From JAAXHV01 sp965207165 (GTDB lineage: Bacteria; Pseudomonadota; Gammaproteobacteria; Eutrophobiales; Eutrophobiaceae): a stretch of 64,000 bases of DNA. The translations under genes were made by a program, and so were the position numbers. Under the pieces are notes generated by a model. The model was not told the origin of the DNA and searched no databases. It saw nothing but the letters and a program-made list of their open reading frames with translations. Location: the NCBI GenBank assembly GCA_965207165.1, contig OZ242265.1, forward strand, positions 930,001-994,000, written 5' to 3'. Below are positions 26,794 through 36,673 of the stretch, one piece after another (position 1 is the first letter of the stretch; each line of letters begins with the position of its first letter).

Positions 26794-28292
26794 TGTTTGA
26801 ACTGCTTCCATTCGGCGCCGGGGCCTGGGCGGTCATCTTTATCTATATCGGTTCGTTGCTGTTGTTCGGCTGGTACGGATACCGTTCCCGCACGGAGAAC
26901 ACGCTCAACGATTTTTACCTGGCCGGCTCCGGGTTCGGCACGCTGGTCCTGCTGTTGACGCTGTACGCAACACAATACAGCGGCAATACGTTCTTTGCCT
27001 TTATCGGCATGACTTACCGGGTCGGTTTCACCTGGATCACCTCCGTCTATTTCATGCTGGCCATAATCGTGTTTTACCTGGTGTATGCCCTGCGCTTGCG
27101 CACTTTGTCGAGGCGCCACGGCTTCATTACCCCGGTCGATTATCTCTCCTACCGTTTCGGGTCCGGTACGCTCAATCTCCTGGCCGCGATCGTCATGATT
27201 GTCTCGCTGAGCAATTTTCTGCTGGCACAGTTAATGGCCATGGGGCGCGCCATGCAGGGGATGGCGGGGGGAGACTCCGGCCTTGCCTATACCAGCGGCG
27301 TGATCGTACTGGCACTTATCATGGTGGTTTACGGCACCCTGGGCGGCCTGCGCGCCGTGGCATGGACGGACGCGGTGCAGGGCACCGTGCTGTTTATCGG
27401 TTTTATATTGCTGATTTCTTCCCTGGTGGCAAAATTCGGCCCCTTGTCCGTCGCCACTACAGGCATACTGGACTCGCCTGCATCCGCAAAGGTCATGCGA
27501 CCCGATGCCGACAGCATGAGACAGTGGCTCAGTTATATCCTGCTCGTCGGTATGGGCGGCGCCTTGTACCCGCAGGCGATACAGCGGATTTACGCGTCCA
27601 GGTCAGGCAAGGCATTACGGCATAGCCTGGCAGGCATGGCTATTCTGCAGGTTTTCGCAACGCTGATTGCCGTTATCGCCGGTATTTATGCCATTGCCTT
27701 GATACCGGGACTTGAGGGCGTGCAGGCCGACCAGGCCTTGATGCGTATTTTCCGCCTGATACAGGAAGACTCCCTGTTCGGCTACTGGCTGGTCGTCATA
27801 TTGTTTGCCGCCATCATTTCCGCCATGATGTCCACGGCCGATTCGGCTTTGCTGACCATCTCGTCCATGGTCACCAAGGATGTTTACGGCGGTTATTTTC
27901 GCGGCAGTGCATCCCAGGCCGAATTGACCAGGGTCGGCAAACTGTGTTCCTGGGCACTGATCGTGTTTCTCGTCTGGCTGGCAATCATGCTGAAAGACAA
28001 GGCGTCGCTGATCAGCCTGATCGACAGGAAGTTCGATATACTTGTGCAACTGGTGCCCGCGTTCATGCTGGGTATCCGCTGGGGGAAATTACAGGCCGGC
28101 CCCGTAGTCCTGGGCCTGGTAACGGGCCTCGCCATTTCCCTGGCGCTCGCGTTCGGTCCTTTCGACTTTGTCACTGGCGGCAAGATATGGGGCTTCCATC
28201 CAGGTCTTTATGGATTGTTTATCAACCTCTGCATAGCGGTTGGAGGTTCTCTGTTACTCTATGACCCCGGGCAACAGGGTTCACGCCATTAA
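26793..28292 (+). CDS. Sodium:solute symporter (SSS family)
   Basis: A 499-residue inner-membrane carrier with about 13 membrane segments. The N-terminal SSS signature region is NTLNDFYLAGSGFGTLVLLLT followed by ATQYSGNTFFAFIG, and VYGTLGGLRAVAWTDAVQG and STADSALLTISSMVTKD are the other conserved blocks (the latter contains a Na2-site Ser/Thr pair). The family takes up sugars, amino acids, vitamins and organic acids with Na+; the pantothenate/amino-acid-like branch fits best, but the substrate is not readable. It is co-translated with the small DUF3311-like protein and followed by an exported amidohydrolase, whose product could be its cargo. Confidence 0.92.
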   Translation: MFELLPFGAGAWAVIFIYIGSLLLFGWYGYRSRTENTLNDFYLAGSGFGTLVLLLTLYATQYSGNTFFAFIGMTYRVGFTWITSVYFMLAIIVFYLVYALRLRTLSRRHGFITPVDYLSYRFGSGTLNLLAAIVMIVSLSNFLLAQLMAMGRAMQGMAGGDSGLAYTSGVIVLALIMVVYGTLGGLRAVAWTDAVQGTVLFIGFILLISSLVAKFGPLSVATTGILDSPASAKVMRPDADSMRQWLSYILLVGMGGALYPQAIQRIYASRSGKALRHSLAGMAILQVFATLIAVIAGIYAIALIPGLEGVQADQALMRIFRLIQEDSLFGYWLVVILFAAIISAMMSTADSALLTISSMVTKDVYGGYFRGSASQAELTRVGKLCSWALIVFLVWLAIMLKDKASLISLIDRKFDILVQLVPAFMLGIRWGKLQAGPVVLGLVTGLAISLALAFGPFDFVTGGKIWGFHPGLYGLFINLCIAVGGSLLLYDPGQQGSRH

Positions 28293-28375
28293 TTTGCCGG
28301 TTGCGCGCGGATGATTTGTGGATGTAACCCGGAACATTTTAAATTGATACAACTGAAACATATGGGTGACTATTT

Positions 28376-30034
28376 ATGAGCAGGAAATTTTGCATCGCAC
28401 TGGCAGCAATCCTGTTGCTGCCGTCCGTTCAGGCCTGCGCTGATGCCGCCGACAGCGTATTTTACAACGGCCGGATCTACACCGTGGACGCGGAGCAACC
28501 CTGGGCGCAGGCGCTGGCGGTCAAAGGCGCGCGGCTGGTTTATGTGGGGGATGACGAAACTGTCAAACAGTACATGGGGGATGCCACCCGGGTTGTCGAT
28601 CTGCAGGGACAAATGGTCATGCCCGGGATCCACGACGCCCACACCCACCTGCTGTGGGCCGGGCAGCACCTGAACCATGGTTGCAAATTCTCTTCTGATG
28701 CCGCCATGGACGAGATGCTGGCGATACTCAGGGAATGCGCGGCAGGCCTCCCGGAAGGCGAATGGCTGGTTGCCGGCCTGTTTCGATTTGACCAGTTTCC
28801 GGACAACAGGCCGCACAGGTCATACCTCGATAAGGTGTTCCCGGATACACCGGTCTACCTGCGCGAGGGTTCCTTTCACCATGCCTTGCTTAATACCAGG
28901 GCGCTGGACCTGGCCGCTATCGACGAGAATACGGCAGCGCCGTACGGCGGGGAAATCCCCAGGGATGCAGACGGCAACCTCACCGGGGAACTGGTCGAAA
29001 CCGCAACGGAGCTGGCAGAGCGGTTTTTGCCTGTAATGGCGCCGGAACAAGACCTGGCCGCCATGCGCTGGGCTGTCGATATCAATAACCAATACGGCAT
29101 CACATCGGTCCAGGAAGCAGGCTCGCACCTGCCCACCTTGACGGCGCTTGCCGCCCTGGAAGCGGAAGGGGGATTGACGCTGCAGGTGGCGGCTTACCTG
29201 ATCTGGGGCAGCCCGCAGTTCGGCTTGATGAGTAGCGAGGGACTGGATGAACTGATCAAACAGCGCCAGCAGTATGCCTCTGAGCACGTCGACGTGGATT
29301 TCATCAAGATCTGGGTGGACGGGTCGCCAACTCCGCCCTATTTTACGCAGTCGGATGTATTTACGGACAACAACCAAATCGAGTTAGAGCGGGTGCTTTT
29401 CCCGGTTCAGATGTTGAACGATGCGGTCACGCGTTTTGACCGTATGGGTCTGTCGGTGAAGTTGCACGTGGCGGGAGACGGCGCGGCACGGGCCGCGCTT
29501 GACGCGATAGAGGCGGCCCGCAAGGCAAACCGGGACTCGAAAACCAGGCATGAACTGGGACATACCAATCTCGTTACGGCCGCAGACATGCCGAGATTTG
29601 CCGCACTGAACGCAACTGCCGAAATGTCCCCGTCCGTGTGGCACCTGTACGGGCGCTTGCTTGGCGACCCGCCGCGTGATGCCTGGGAATTCAGGACGTT
29701 GCATGAGCACGGCGCGCGCCTGACAGTCGGCACAGACTGGGTGGTGACGCCGACACCGAACCTGTTTCCGGCACTGGAAGGCATGCTGGATCGGGGGGAT
29801 GAATCCATCGAATTGCCCGTAGCATTGCAGGCCATGACCCTGAACGGCGCCTACGCGGCAGGCCGTGATGCATCAAGAGGTTCCCTGCAGGAGGGTAAAT
29901 ACGCCAATTTCATCATGCTGGACCGGAACCTGTTCGATATTCCCATGGAAGAGATCAGTGAAACGCGCGTCTTGAGAACGGTATTCGAAGGACGCACAGT
30001 TTACGCCGCAGATGAGCTAAACAACATTGACTAG
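28376..30034 (+). CDS. Exported YtcJ-type amidohydrolase (second copy type)
   Basis: A 552-residue amidohydrolase-superfamily protein with a signal peptide (IALAAILLLPSVQACADAA; the Cys could also make it a lipoprotein). Metal-site motif HDAHTH follows MVMPGI near residue 80, and RFDRMGLSVKLHVAGDGA near residue 350 is shared almost word for word with the gene at 5553-7268. The two are therefore paralogues of one exported subfamily with different neighbours. The next gene, an M1 aminopeptidase, overlaps it by 8 bases, and a Na+/solute symporter precedes it by 83 bases, suggesting a periplasmic breakdown-and-uptake unit for peptide- or amide-like compounds. Confidence 0.9.
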   Translation: MSRKFCIALAAILLLPSVQACADAADSVFYNGRIYTVDAEQPWAQALAVKGARLVYVGDDETVKQYMGDATRVVDLQGQMVMPGIHDAHTHLLWAGQHLNHGCKFSSDAAMDEMLAILRECAAGLPEGEWLVAGLFRFDQFPDNRPHRSYLDKVFPDTPVYLREGSFHHALLNTRALDLAAIDENTAAPYGGEIPRDADGNLTGELVETATELAERFLPVMAPEQDLAAMRWAVDINNQYGITSVQEAGSHLPTLTALAALEAEGGLTLQVAAYLIWGSPQFGLMSSEGLDELIKQRQQYASEHVDVDFIKIWVDGSPTPPYFTQSDVFTDNNQIELERVLFPVQMLNDAVTRFDRMGLSVKLHVAGDGAARAALDAIEAARKANRDSKTRHELGHTNLVTAADMPRFAALNATAEMSPSVWHLYGRLLGDPPRDAWEFRTLHEHGARLTVGTDWVVTPTPNLFPALEGMLDRGDESIELPVALQAMTLNGAYAAGRDASRGSLQEGKYANFIMLDRNLFDIPMEEISETRVLRTVFEGRTVYAADELNNID

Positions 30035-32765
30035 AACGTTATTTGTGCCCGGCTGCCGTTCCCTGAATGAAGGGAAACCGGTCACCCTGAACCGAGTCTA
30101 TACCTGGATCATCACGGCGCTTGCTGCCGGTCTTGTTTACGGTTGCACGGATATCCCCGGCCCGGCAGCGCGCACCGGCGCGCCGATGCTCACCGAGGAA
30201 CATGCACAGCTGCGCGCCGCGCGCATCAGCGAGGTAGCGTACGACCTGGAGTTCCAACTGGACGGTGAGGCGCCGGAATATACCGGGAATGTTACGATTG
30301 CCTTCAGGCTCAACGACGTGCGGGATGATTTGACCGTTGATTTCGCCGGCGGCACGGTCTCGGGCGTACAAATAAACGGCAACATCCATCATGTCTCCCC
30401 CGGCGGGCAAGATAACGGCACTGGAGGTGGGACGGCCGTACCTTATAACGGTTTTTTTCTCAGCCTGCCTGCCGGCTCGTTACGAGAGGGCATGAATGCA
30501 GTCGACATCGCATTCAGCCATCCTTACAGCAGCGACGGCAGCGGCCTGTACCGCTTCAGGGACCCGGTTGACGGCCGTGACTATCTTTATACTGACTTCG
30601 AGCCTTACGACCAGAACCGCTTGTTTCCATCATTCGATCAGCCTGATTTGAAGGCGCGCTATGCGACCAGGGTGTCCGTGCCGGCCGCTTGGCAGGTTAT
30701 TTCCATTGTCGGCGAATCCGGGGTAACGGACCAGGGCGGCATGAAACTCTGGACCTTCCCGCAGTCTGCGCTGATCAGTACCTACATCTATGCGCTTCAC
30801 GCAGGCGATTACCGGCGTTGGGAGTCAACTGCCGGAGATATTCCGCTGCGGCTGTTCGCGCGCGCATCCATGGCGAAACATGTGCATCCCGAGGACTGGT
30901 TCGTGCCGACACGGCAGGGCTTTGATTTCTTCCAGCGCTACTTCGGCAGCCCTTATCCATTCGGCAAATACGACCAGGTCATCGTGCCGCACTTCAACGC
31001 CGGGGCGATGGAAAATGTCGGCGCTGTCACCTTTACCGAACGGTTGTTGCGCAGGGGCGCCGTCACCAGGGCCGACCGGCGTTCCCTGGCGAGCATAATT
31101 TTGCACGAAATGGCGCATATGTGGTTCGGAAACCTGGTTACCATGGAGTGGTGGAACGGTCTCTGGCTGAACGAGTCATTCGCCACGTTCATGGCCACGC
31201 TGGCCATGGTGGAGGCCACCGAATTCACGGAGGGCAGGCTGGATGCATTCCGCAGGACCACCTATGCCTACCGCGCCGACGAGCGCGATACCACGCACCC
31301 TATCGAACTGCCGGTACCCGATACCGACGCTGCATTCGCGAATTTCGACGCCATCACCTACAGCAAGGGTGCGGCGACCTTGTCCCAGCTCAACTACCTG
31401 GTAGGGCCTGACGTATTCCGGCGCGGCGTGAGCGAGTACCTGGCGTCCCATGCCTATGGCAATACGACGATCGACGACTTCCTGGGAGCTATTTCCAGTG
31501 CGGCAGGACAGGATTTGACAGGGTGGTCGGCAGACTGGTTGCACGAGCCGGGCACAAACGGCATCGGGGTGGAATTCGGTTGCGCGGACGGCATCATCGC
31601 CTCACTGGAACTCAAGCAGAGCGCGCCGCCGTCCTGGCCGACCTTGCGCAGCCACCGCACGCAACTGGGTCTCTACGACTTCGATAATGGAAACGTGCGT
31701 ATACGCCTTATACCGGTCACGTATTCGGGTGAACGCACCGAAGTAGCCGTGGCATCCGGCGAGCGTTGCCCTGATGTTATCTACGCGAATCACGGTGACT
31801 GGGACTTTGCCAGGGTAGACCTCGATGCTGAAGACCTGGTCACACTACGCGAACACCTTAACGACTTTGATGACGCTTTGCTCCGGTCGATGCTCTGGCA
31901 GGGTGTGTACGAGATGGTCCTGTACCAGCGCATGACCCCGCAGGACTTCATCGATTTCGCACTGGCCAACCTGGGTCGTGAAGCGGTCGATGATGTCGCG
32001 CGGCTGGCCTTGCGCGCCCTGCAGGGTGCCTGGTCCTACCTGCAACGGCTTGAGCAAAACAATGGGGTGCGCACGGAGGTGGCCGTACGAATCGAGGAAT
32101 TCCTGTGGCAGTCCTTTCACGACAGCGATCCCGGCAGTGACAGGCAACTCCTCATGTTCGACAATTATGTAAGAGCAGCGGCAAGCAACCCGGGCCTGGA
32201 ACACCTGGCCGGGTTATTTGCAGGATCTTCACTGCCGAAAGGCTTCGTGTTTGACCAGGACCGTCGCTGGAACGCCCTGGAGAAGCTGAGCGGTTTTGAT
32301 TATCCGGGAGTTGACAGCCTGCTGGATGCGGAACGGCAGCGGGACCAGTCCGACAAGGGCAGGCGCCAGGCGCTGTCCGTGGTCGCGGCAAGACCGGATC
32401 CAGGTGAGCAGCGCCGCCTGATGCAGCAGTTGCTCGATCCTGCCTCGGGGCTGAGTGTGGCCGATGCGCGCGCCGGCGCAGGCGGGCTGTTCCCGGTTCA
32501 CCAGCATGCCTTGCAACTGCAGATCGTCGGCGAGGTCTTCGACAGGCTGCAATTCGTCAGCGACAACATTGACCCCGGTTACTTCAGGTCGATCACCGGC
32601 GGTCTGCTTGGCGTGATTTGCGACGAGAACTATCTTACGCAGCTTGAACAGGCCGTAAGCCGGTCGGACACCCTTCATCCATTGCTGCGCAAACGCCTGC
32701 TCGACATGCGTTTCGACGTAAAGCGCTGCCTGGCGATAGGCGCGGCATCCGCTATGGGTCTGTAA
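30027..32765 (+). CDS. M1-family zinc aminopeptidase, predicted lipoprotein
   Basis: A 912-residue M1 (PepN/ERAP-like) metallopeptidase that removes N-terminal residues from peptides. The exopeptidase motif GAMEN is at 326-330, and the zinc site HEMAH (H360, H364) with Glu383 follows the HExxHx18E rule. The C-terminal helical domain of the family (about 560-900) is present. A hydrophobic segment ending AAGLVYGC near residue 40 looks like a lipobox, so it is probably anchored in the envelope, unlike cytosolic PepN. The start is unclear: TTG at 30027 overlaps the previous gene by 8 bases, GTG at 30045 is an alternative. It is likely co-transcribed with the amidohydrolase. Confidence 0.92.
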   Translation: MTRTLFVPGCRSLNEGKPVTLNRVYTWIITALAAGLVYGCTDIPGPAARTGAPMLTEEHAQLRAARISEVAYDLEFQLDGEAPEYTGNVTIAFRLNDVRDDLTVDFAGGTVSGVQINGNIHHVSPGGQDNGTGGGTAVPYNGFFLSLPAGSLREGMNAVDIAFSHPYSSDGSGLYRFRDPVDGRDYLYTDFEPYDQNRLFPSFDQPDLKARYATRVSVPAAWQVISIVGESGVTDQGGMKLWTFPQSALISTYIYALHAGDYRRWESTAGDIPLRLFARASMAKHVHPEDWFVPTRQGFDFFQRYFGSPYPFGKYDQVIVPHFNAGAMENVGAVTFTERLLRRGAVTRADRRSLASIILHEMAHMWFGNLVTMEWWNGLWLNESFATFMATLAMVEATEFTEGRLDAFRRTTYAYRADERDTTHPIELPVPDTDAAFANFDAITYSKGAATLSQLNYLVGPDVFRRGVSEYLASHAYGNTTIDDFLGAISSAAGQDLTGWSADWLHEPGTNGIGVEFGCADGIIASLELKQSAPPSWPTLRSHRTQLGLYDFDNGNVRIRLIPVTYSGERTEVAVASGERCPDVIYANHGDWDFARVDLDAEDLVTLREHLNDFDDALLRSMLWQGVYEMVLYQRMTPQDFIDFALANLGREAVDDVARLALRALQGAWSYLQRLEQNNGVRTEVAVRIEEFLWQSFHDSDPGSDRQLLMFDNYVRAAASNPGLEHLAGLFAGSSLPKGFVFDQDRRWNALEKLSGFDYPGVDSLLDAERQRDQSDKGRRQALSVVAARPDPGEQRRLMQQLLDPASGLSVADARAGAGGLFPVHQHALQLQIVGEVFDRLQFVSDNIDPGYFRSITGGLLGVICDENYLTQLEQAVSRSDTLHPLLRKRLLDMRFDVKRCLAIGAASAMGL

Positions 32766-32874
32766 CCATGGTTATGGTTCGGTGAGTTCACTTGAAACCG
32801 GCCGATGATGCCGATGGTATGCTGCGGCGGCGCCGCCGGCGACCCTGGAGTCTGTAGCGCCGTTGACATGGAGA

Positions 32875-34572
32875 TTATCGACGCTTATGTCCACCTGCCT
32901 GGTGATGGGATGCTGCGTCACGCAGTTCGGGGGTCAGACCATACACCGTACCGGCAGCCTCGGGGCTGATCAACTCATCAGCGATCTCATTACGTACCAG
33001 TTCCCGGTCGCGTTCAAGCGGATTGCCTACACCGCCACCGCCGGGCATTTCCAGGATCAAATGTTCACCTGCCGGGATTAACTGCTGCCCTTTGGCCTTG
33101 AGTATTGTGCCGCCGCTGGTATACAGTTTTCCCGCTTTACCTGCCTGTCCCTGATTACGTCCTTCAGCAGGGTTTTGCACACGTTCAAACATGGCTGACA
33201 GGGAAAACGCTTCATCATTTATATGAGCGTATTCCATTACCTGTCCAAGGCCCCCGCGATATTTACCGGCTCCACCGGAATCGACCAGCAGTTCCTTGCG
33301 CCAGATAACGACTGGCGCTACGGCTTCAGTGACTTCAACCGGCGTACAACGAACACCCGAGGGGAAACCGGTGGCGGAAAGGCCGTCGACCTCCGGGCGT
33401 GCGCCCATGCCGCCGGCATGGGCATTGACCAGGCTGAAAGACGACGAATCGGAGCCTCCATATAACATCGGCCCCCAGATACAGGATGCGCTTTCTGCAG
33501 GAACCTTGTCCGGGATCACCTGGTGCAGGCAGCCGAACAGAAGATCCGGAAGCAGGTGGCCTATGCTGCCCCTGGCAGATACAGGCGCCGGCCTGATTGC
33601 ATTGAGCAGACAGCCCGCAGGTGCGCTTACCTTGATCGTTGCAAGTGAGCCGGCATTGTTGGGGATGCCGGCGCCGACCAGGCAACGGATCCCGTAACAG
33701 ACATAGGCGCTGGTGTAGGGCAGCGGTACGTTGATGCCATAGGCGGACGCGGGCGAACTTCCGCTGAGATCCACACTGATATGGTCCGGGTGAATGTGCA
33801 TGGCGGCGGCAAGCGTCAATGGTTGTTCATAACCGTCTATCCGTATCCGGTGGGTGTACCTGCCCCCGGGCAGAGCCCTGATGGCTTCCTGCATGGCTTT
33901 TCCTGATTGTTTGATTATCCAGTCGGCCAGTTGAGCAAGAGAATCCAGTCGAAACTCGCGTAACATTTCACAAAGACGTTGTGCCCCGCGTTGATTACAG
34001 GCAACAAGAGAATACAGGTCGCCCTCGACCAGCAGGGGTTCACGCACATTGGCCCGGATGATGGACATGAGAGTATCGTTCAATTCGCCGGCATGAATAA
34101 AGTGTGAAATGGGGATGCATAGCCCTTCTTCAAACACTTCCCGAGCATCAGCGCCGAAACCTCGCCCACCTATATCCACCACATGACAGGTGGCGGCGAA
34201 GAGCGCCACTGTCCGGTTATTGAAAAAACAGGGCGTTACCACGGTGAAGTCATGCAAGTGGCCCGTGGCAAGCCAGGGATCATTGGTAATAAAAACATCG
34301 CCTTCACGCATGCTGCCGACCGGAAAGCGTTCGATAAAATGCAGTACGGACTGCGCCATTGCGTTGACATGTCCTGGCGTGCCGGTGACTGCCTGCGCCA
34401 GCATCCGGCCTGAGGTGTCGAAAACGCCTGCGGACAGGTCTCCTGCTTCCCGCACGGCGCTGCTGAAAGCAGTGCGGATAATGGTTTGCGCCTGCTCTTC
34501 AACGATGGCCAGAAGCCGGTCCCACATGATCTGAAGGTCTATAATGTGCAATTCATTATCCGTCCTGCTCAT
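32875..34572 (-). CDS. hyuB: Hydantoinase B/oxoprolinase-family subunit
   Basis: A 565-residue HyuB-type subunit of ATP-dependent hydantoinase/5-oxoprolinase-like enzymes. N-terminal DLQIMWDRLLAIVEEQAQT and RTAFSSAVREAGDLSAGVFD are hallmark blocks, and SVDLSGSSPASAYGINVP and the glycine-rich end (GGTILKAKGQ, EMPGGGGVGNPLERD) agree. The ATG at 34572 is chosen because the family begins right there; the frame continues upstream to 34782 inside hyuA. The gap to hyuA is 4 bases. The pair opens cyclic imides, lactams or hydantoins, or carboxylates ketones, using ATP. The actual substrate is unknown. Confidence 0.92.
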   Translation of the reverse strand: MSRTDNELHIIDLQIMWDRLLAIVEEQAQTIIRTAFSSAVREAGDLSAGVFDTSGRMLAQAVTGTPGHVNAMAQSVLHFIERFPVGSMREGDVFITNDPWLATGHLHDFTVVTPCFFNNRTVALFAATCHVVDIGGRGFGADAREVFEEGLCIPISHFIHAGELNDTLMSIIRANVREPLLVEGDLYSLVACNQRGAQRLCEMLREFRLDSLAQLADWIIKQSGKAMQEAIRALPGGRYTHRIRIDGYEQPLTLAAAMHIHPDHISVDLSGSSPASAYGINVPLPYTSAYVCYGIRCLVGAGIPNNAGSLATIKVSAPAGCLLNAIRPAPVSARGSIGHLLPDLLFGCLHQVIPDKVPAESASCIWGPMLYGGSDSSSFSLVNAHAGGMGARPEVDGLSATGFPSGVRCTPVEVTEAVAPVVIWRKELLVDSGGAGKYRGGLGQVMEYAHINDEAFSLSAMFERVQNPAEGRNQGQAGKAGKLYTSGGTILKAKGQQLIPAGEHLILEMPGGGGVGNPLERDRELVRNEIADELISPEAAGTVYGLTPELRDAASHHQAGGHKRR

Positions 34573-34576
34573 GATG

Positions 34577-36652
34577 TCAACCTCTCTCCATGATGATATC
34601 CAGCCGATCATTGACTCCGGCCCGCATGGTATCCGGCACCAGGGTTGCTGTCTGTTCTTCCCGGATGATGGCCGGACCTTGGAAAGTGTGTCCGGGCTGT
34701 AACCCGTTGCGTTGGTAGCAGGCAACTTCAACATGGCGCCGGCCTTTATCAACGCAGATATACTGTGTCTTCCGGGTTTCAATTGGCCTGGATTCCGGAC
34801 CGGTCAGCTGCTTTGAATCGGCAGATGAGGTTTCACCGACCTGCACCACCAATGTGACCAGTTCAATATCGACCCCGGGAATAAGACGGCCATACTGTAA
34901 CCTGTATTGATCTTCAAAGGCGTTGCGGAGGGTTGCAACATCATTTGGAGCAGTATCATCCAGAACCGTATCCACTTCATGTCCCTGTCCGGAATAACGC
35001 ATGGTAGCCTTGACGGATCGCTGCAGGTCCGCGCCGGGTTTTGCCATGTGGACCAGTGCCGCGGCGTCCTCTGTCATGGTTTCTATTTTGTCCTGAAGCT
35101 CCCGGGTGTTTATTTCGTGCAGCGGCACAACCCAGCTCTGTGTCTGTTCAAAACTGACCGGGGCAAGGAGAAAACCTACGGCAGATCCGACCCCGGCAAG
35201 ATGTGGAATGATAATGCGCCTGATACCGAGCTTGTCCGCCACCGCTCCCGCGTGCAAAGGGGCGCCGCCGCCAAAGGCTACCAGGGTATATTGAGTGATG
35301 TCGCGGCCGGTCTCTATCGCATGTACCCTTGCGGCGTTCGCCATGGCTTCATTGACTACATCATTTATACCTGCTGCAGCCTCGGTCGTATCGAGTTGAA
35401 GAACGGTGGCAACGCGTTCCTGCACCGCACTGACCGCCGCTTCCCGTGAGAGTGTAATCTGTCCCGCGGCAAAATCCGCCGCGCTGATGTGGCCGAGCAA
35501 TAAATCGGCATCGGTGACGGTGGCTTCATCACCTCCGCGCGCATAACAGGCAGGTCCCGGTTCCGAGCCGGCGCTCTGCGGACCGACACGCAGTCGCCGT
35601 AATTCATCGATTACCGCTATGGAGCCACCGCCTGCGCCGATTTCCACCATCTCGATAGCCGGTATACGCAACGGTATGCCGCTGCCCTTGATGTAGCGAT
35701 ACAGCCGATCCACTTCAAGCCTCCCTGATTGCCGCGGCTGACCTTTTTCGATGAGACAGAGTTTGGCGGTAGTACCGCCCATGTCAAACGACACAACCTT
35801 ATCGATGTGCGCCTTGCGAGCAATATTTGCGGCCAGGATGGAGCCGCCTGCGGGACCTGACTCTACCAATCTCACCGGGTAACGGCTGGCGGTCTCTACC
35901 GTTGTCAATCCGCCGCTGGACATGACCATGAGCAACGGACAGCCAAACCCCCGGCGCTTCAGGCCTGTTTCAAGAGCAGCGAGGTAACCGCCCACCAGGG
36001 GTTGCATGTAAGCATTGGCGACGGCCGTCGACAGGCGATCATATTCCCGTATCTGCGGAGTAATTTCTGAAGAAAGACTGATAAACAGACCAGGCAAGGC
36101 TTCTCGCAATATTTCCGCCACGCGTTGTTCATGTATCGGGTTGGCGTAAGAGTGTAACAAGCCGACAGCAACACTCCCGATGCGCTCAGCCTTGATTTTA
36201 TCGATGAACCGGTCGACGCTCGCCTCGTCAAGAGGCAGTAAAATGTTACCTTTTGCGCCCATTCGTTCCCTGACCGGCCAGCGGTATCGTCTTGGTACCA
36301 GTGCAGGCGCTTTTCGTATGGCCAGATCATATTGATCGAAGCGGTTCTCGTAAGCTGTCTCCAGGGCGTCTCGATGTCCTTCGGTCACCAGCAGCGCAGT
36401 GCGAGCGCCCCGCCGTTCAATAATGATGTTGGCGCCCAGGGTGGTGCCGTGGATGACGCAATCCACTGCCTCCGGCTCAATTCCGGACTGTTCCAGCAAG
36501 CGGCTTGCCGCAGCAATAACGGCAGTGGTGGGGTCATCGTGTGTGGTGAGTTGTTTCGTACTGATGAGTCCGCCCGGACCGTCCAGAACCACGTCGGTAA
36601 AGGTGCCGCCGATATCCACTGCAAGGCGGATCTGACTGGCTGTCTCGCCCAT
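34577..36652 (-). CDS. hyuA: Hydantoinase A/oxoprolinase-family subunit
   Basis: A 691-residue HyuA-type ATP-grasping subunit of the ASKHA fold. The phosphate-binding loop LAVDIGGTFTDVVLDG is at residues 9-24, HGTTLGANIIIERRGA at about 68-83 is a family block, and a second nucleotide motif VVSFDMGGTTAKLCLI lies near residue 290. CARGGDEATVTDADLLLG and the VAFGGGAPLHAGAVAD block complete the set. Length and content are typical. It sits between the cyclase (21-base gap) and hyuB (4-base gap), all minus strand, so one operon is very likely. Confidence 0.93.
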   Translation of the reverse strand: MGETASQIRLAVDIGGTFTDVVLDGPGGLISTKQLTTHDDPTTAVIAAASRLLEQSGIEPEAVDCVIHGTTLGANIIIERRGARTALLVTEGHRDALETAYENRFDQYDLAIRKAPALVPRRYRWPVRERMGAKGNILLPLDEASVDRFIDKIKAERIGSVAVGLLHSYANPIHEQRVAEILREALPGLFISLSSEITPQIREYDRLSTAVANAYMQPLVGGYLAALETGLKRRGFGCPLLMVMSSGGLTTVETASRYPVRLVESGPAGGSILAANIARKAHIDKVVSFDMGGTTAKLCLIEKGQPRQSGRLEVDRLYRYIKGSGIPLRIPAIEMVEIGAGGGSIAVIDELRRLRVGPQSAGSEPGPACYARGGDEATVTDADLLLGHISAADFAAGQITLSREAAVSAVQERVATVLQLDTTEAAAGINDVVNEAMANAARVHAIETGRDITQYTLVAFGGGAPLHAGAVADKLGIRRIIIPHLAGVGSAVGFLLAPVSFEQTQSWVVPLHEINTRELQDKIETMTEDAAALVHMAKPGADLQRSVKATMRYSGQGHEVDTVLDDTAPNDVATLRNAFEDQYRLQYGRLIPGVDIELVTLVVQVGETSSADSKQLTGPESRPIETRKTQYICVDKGRRHVEVACYQRNGLQPGHTFQGPAIIREEQTATLVPDTMRAGVNDRLDIIMERG

Positions 36653-36673
36653 CGCTCGTATTCCTGCGAGGCC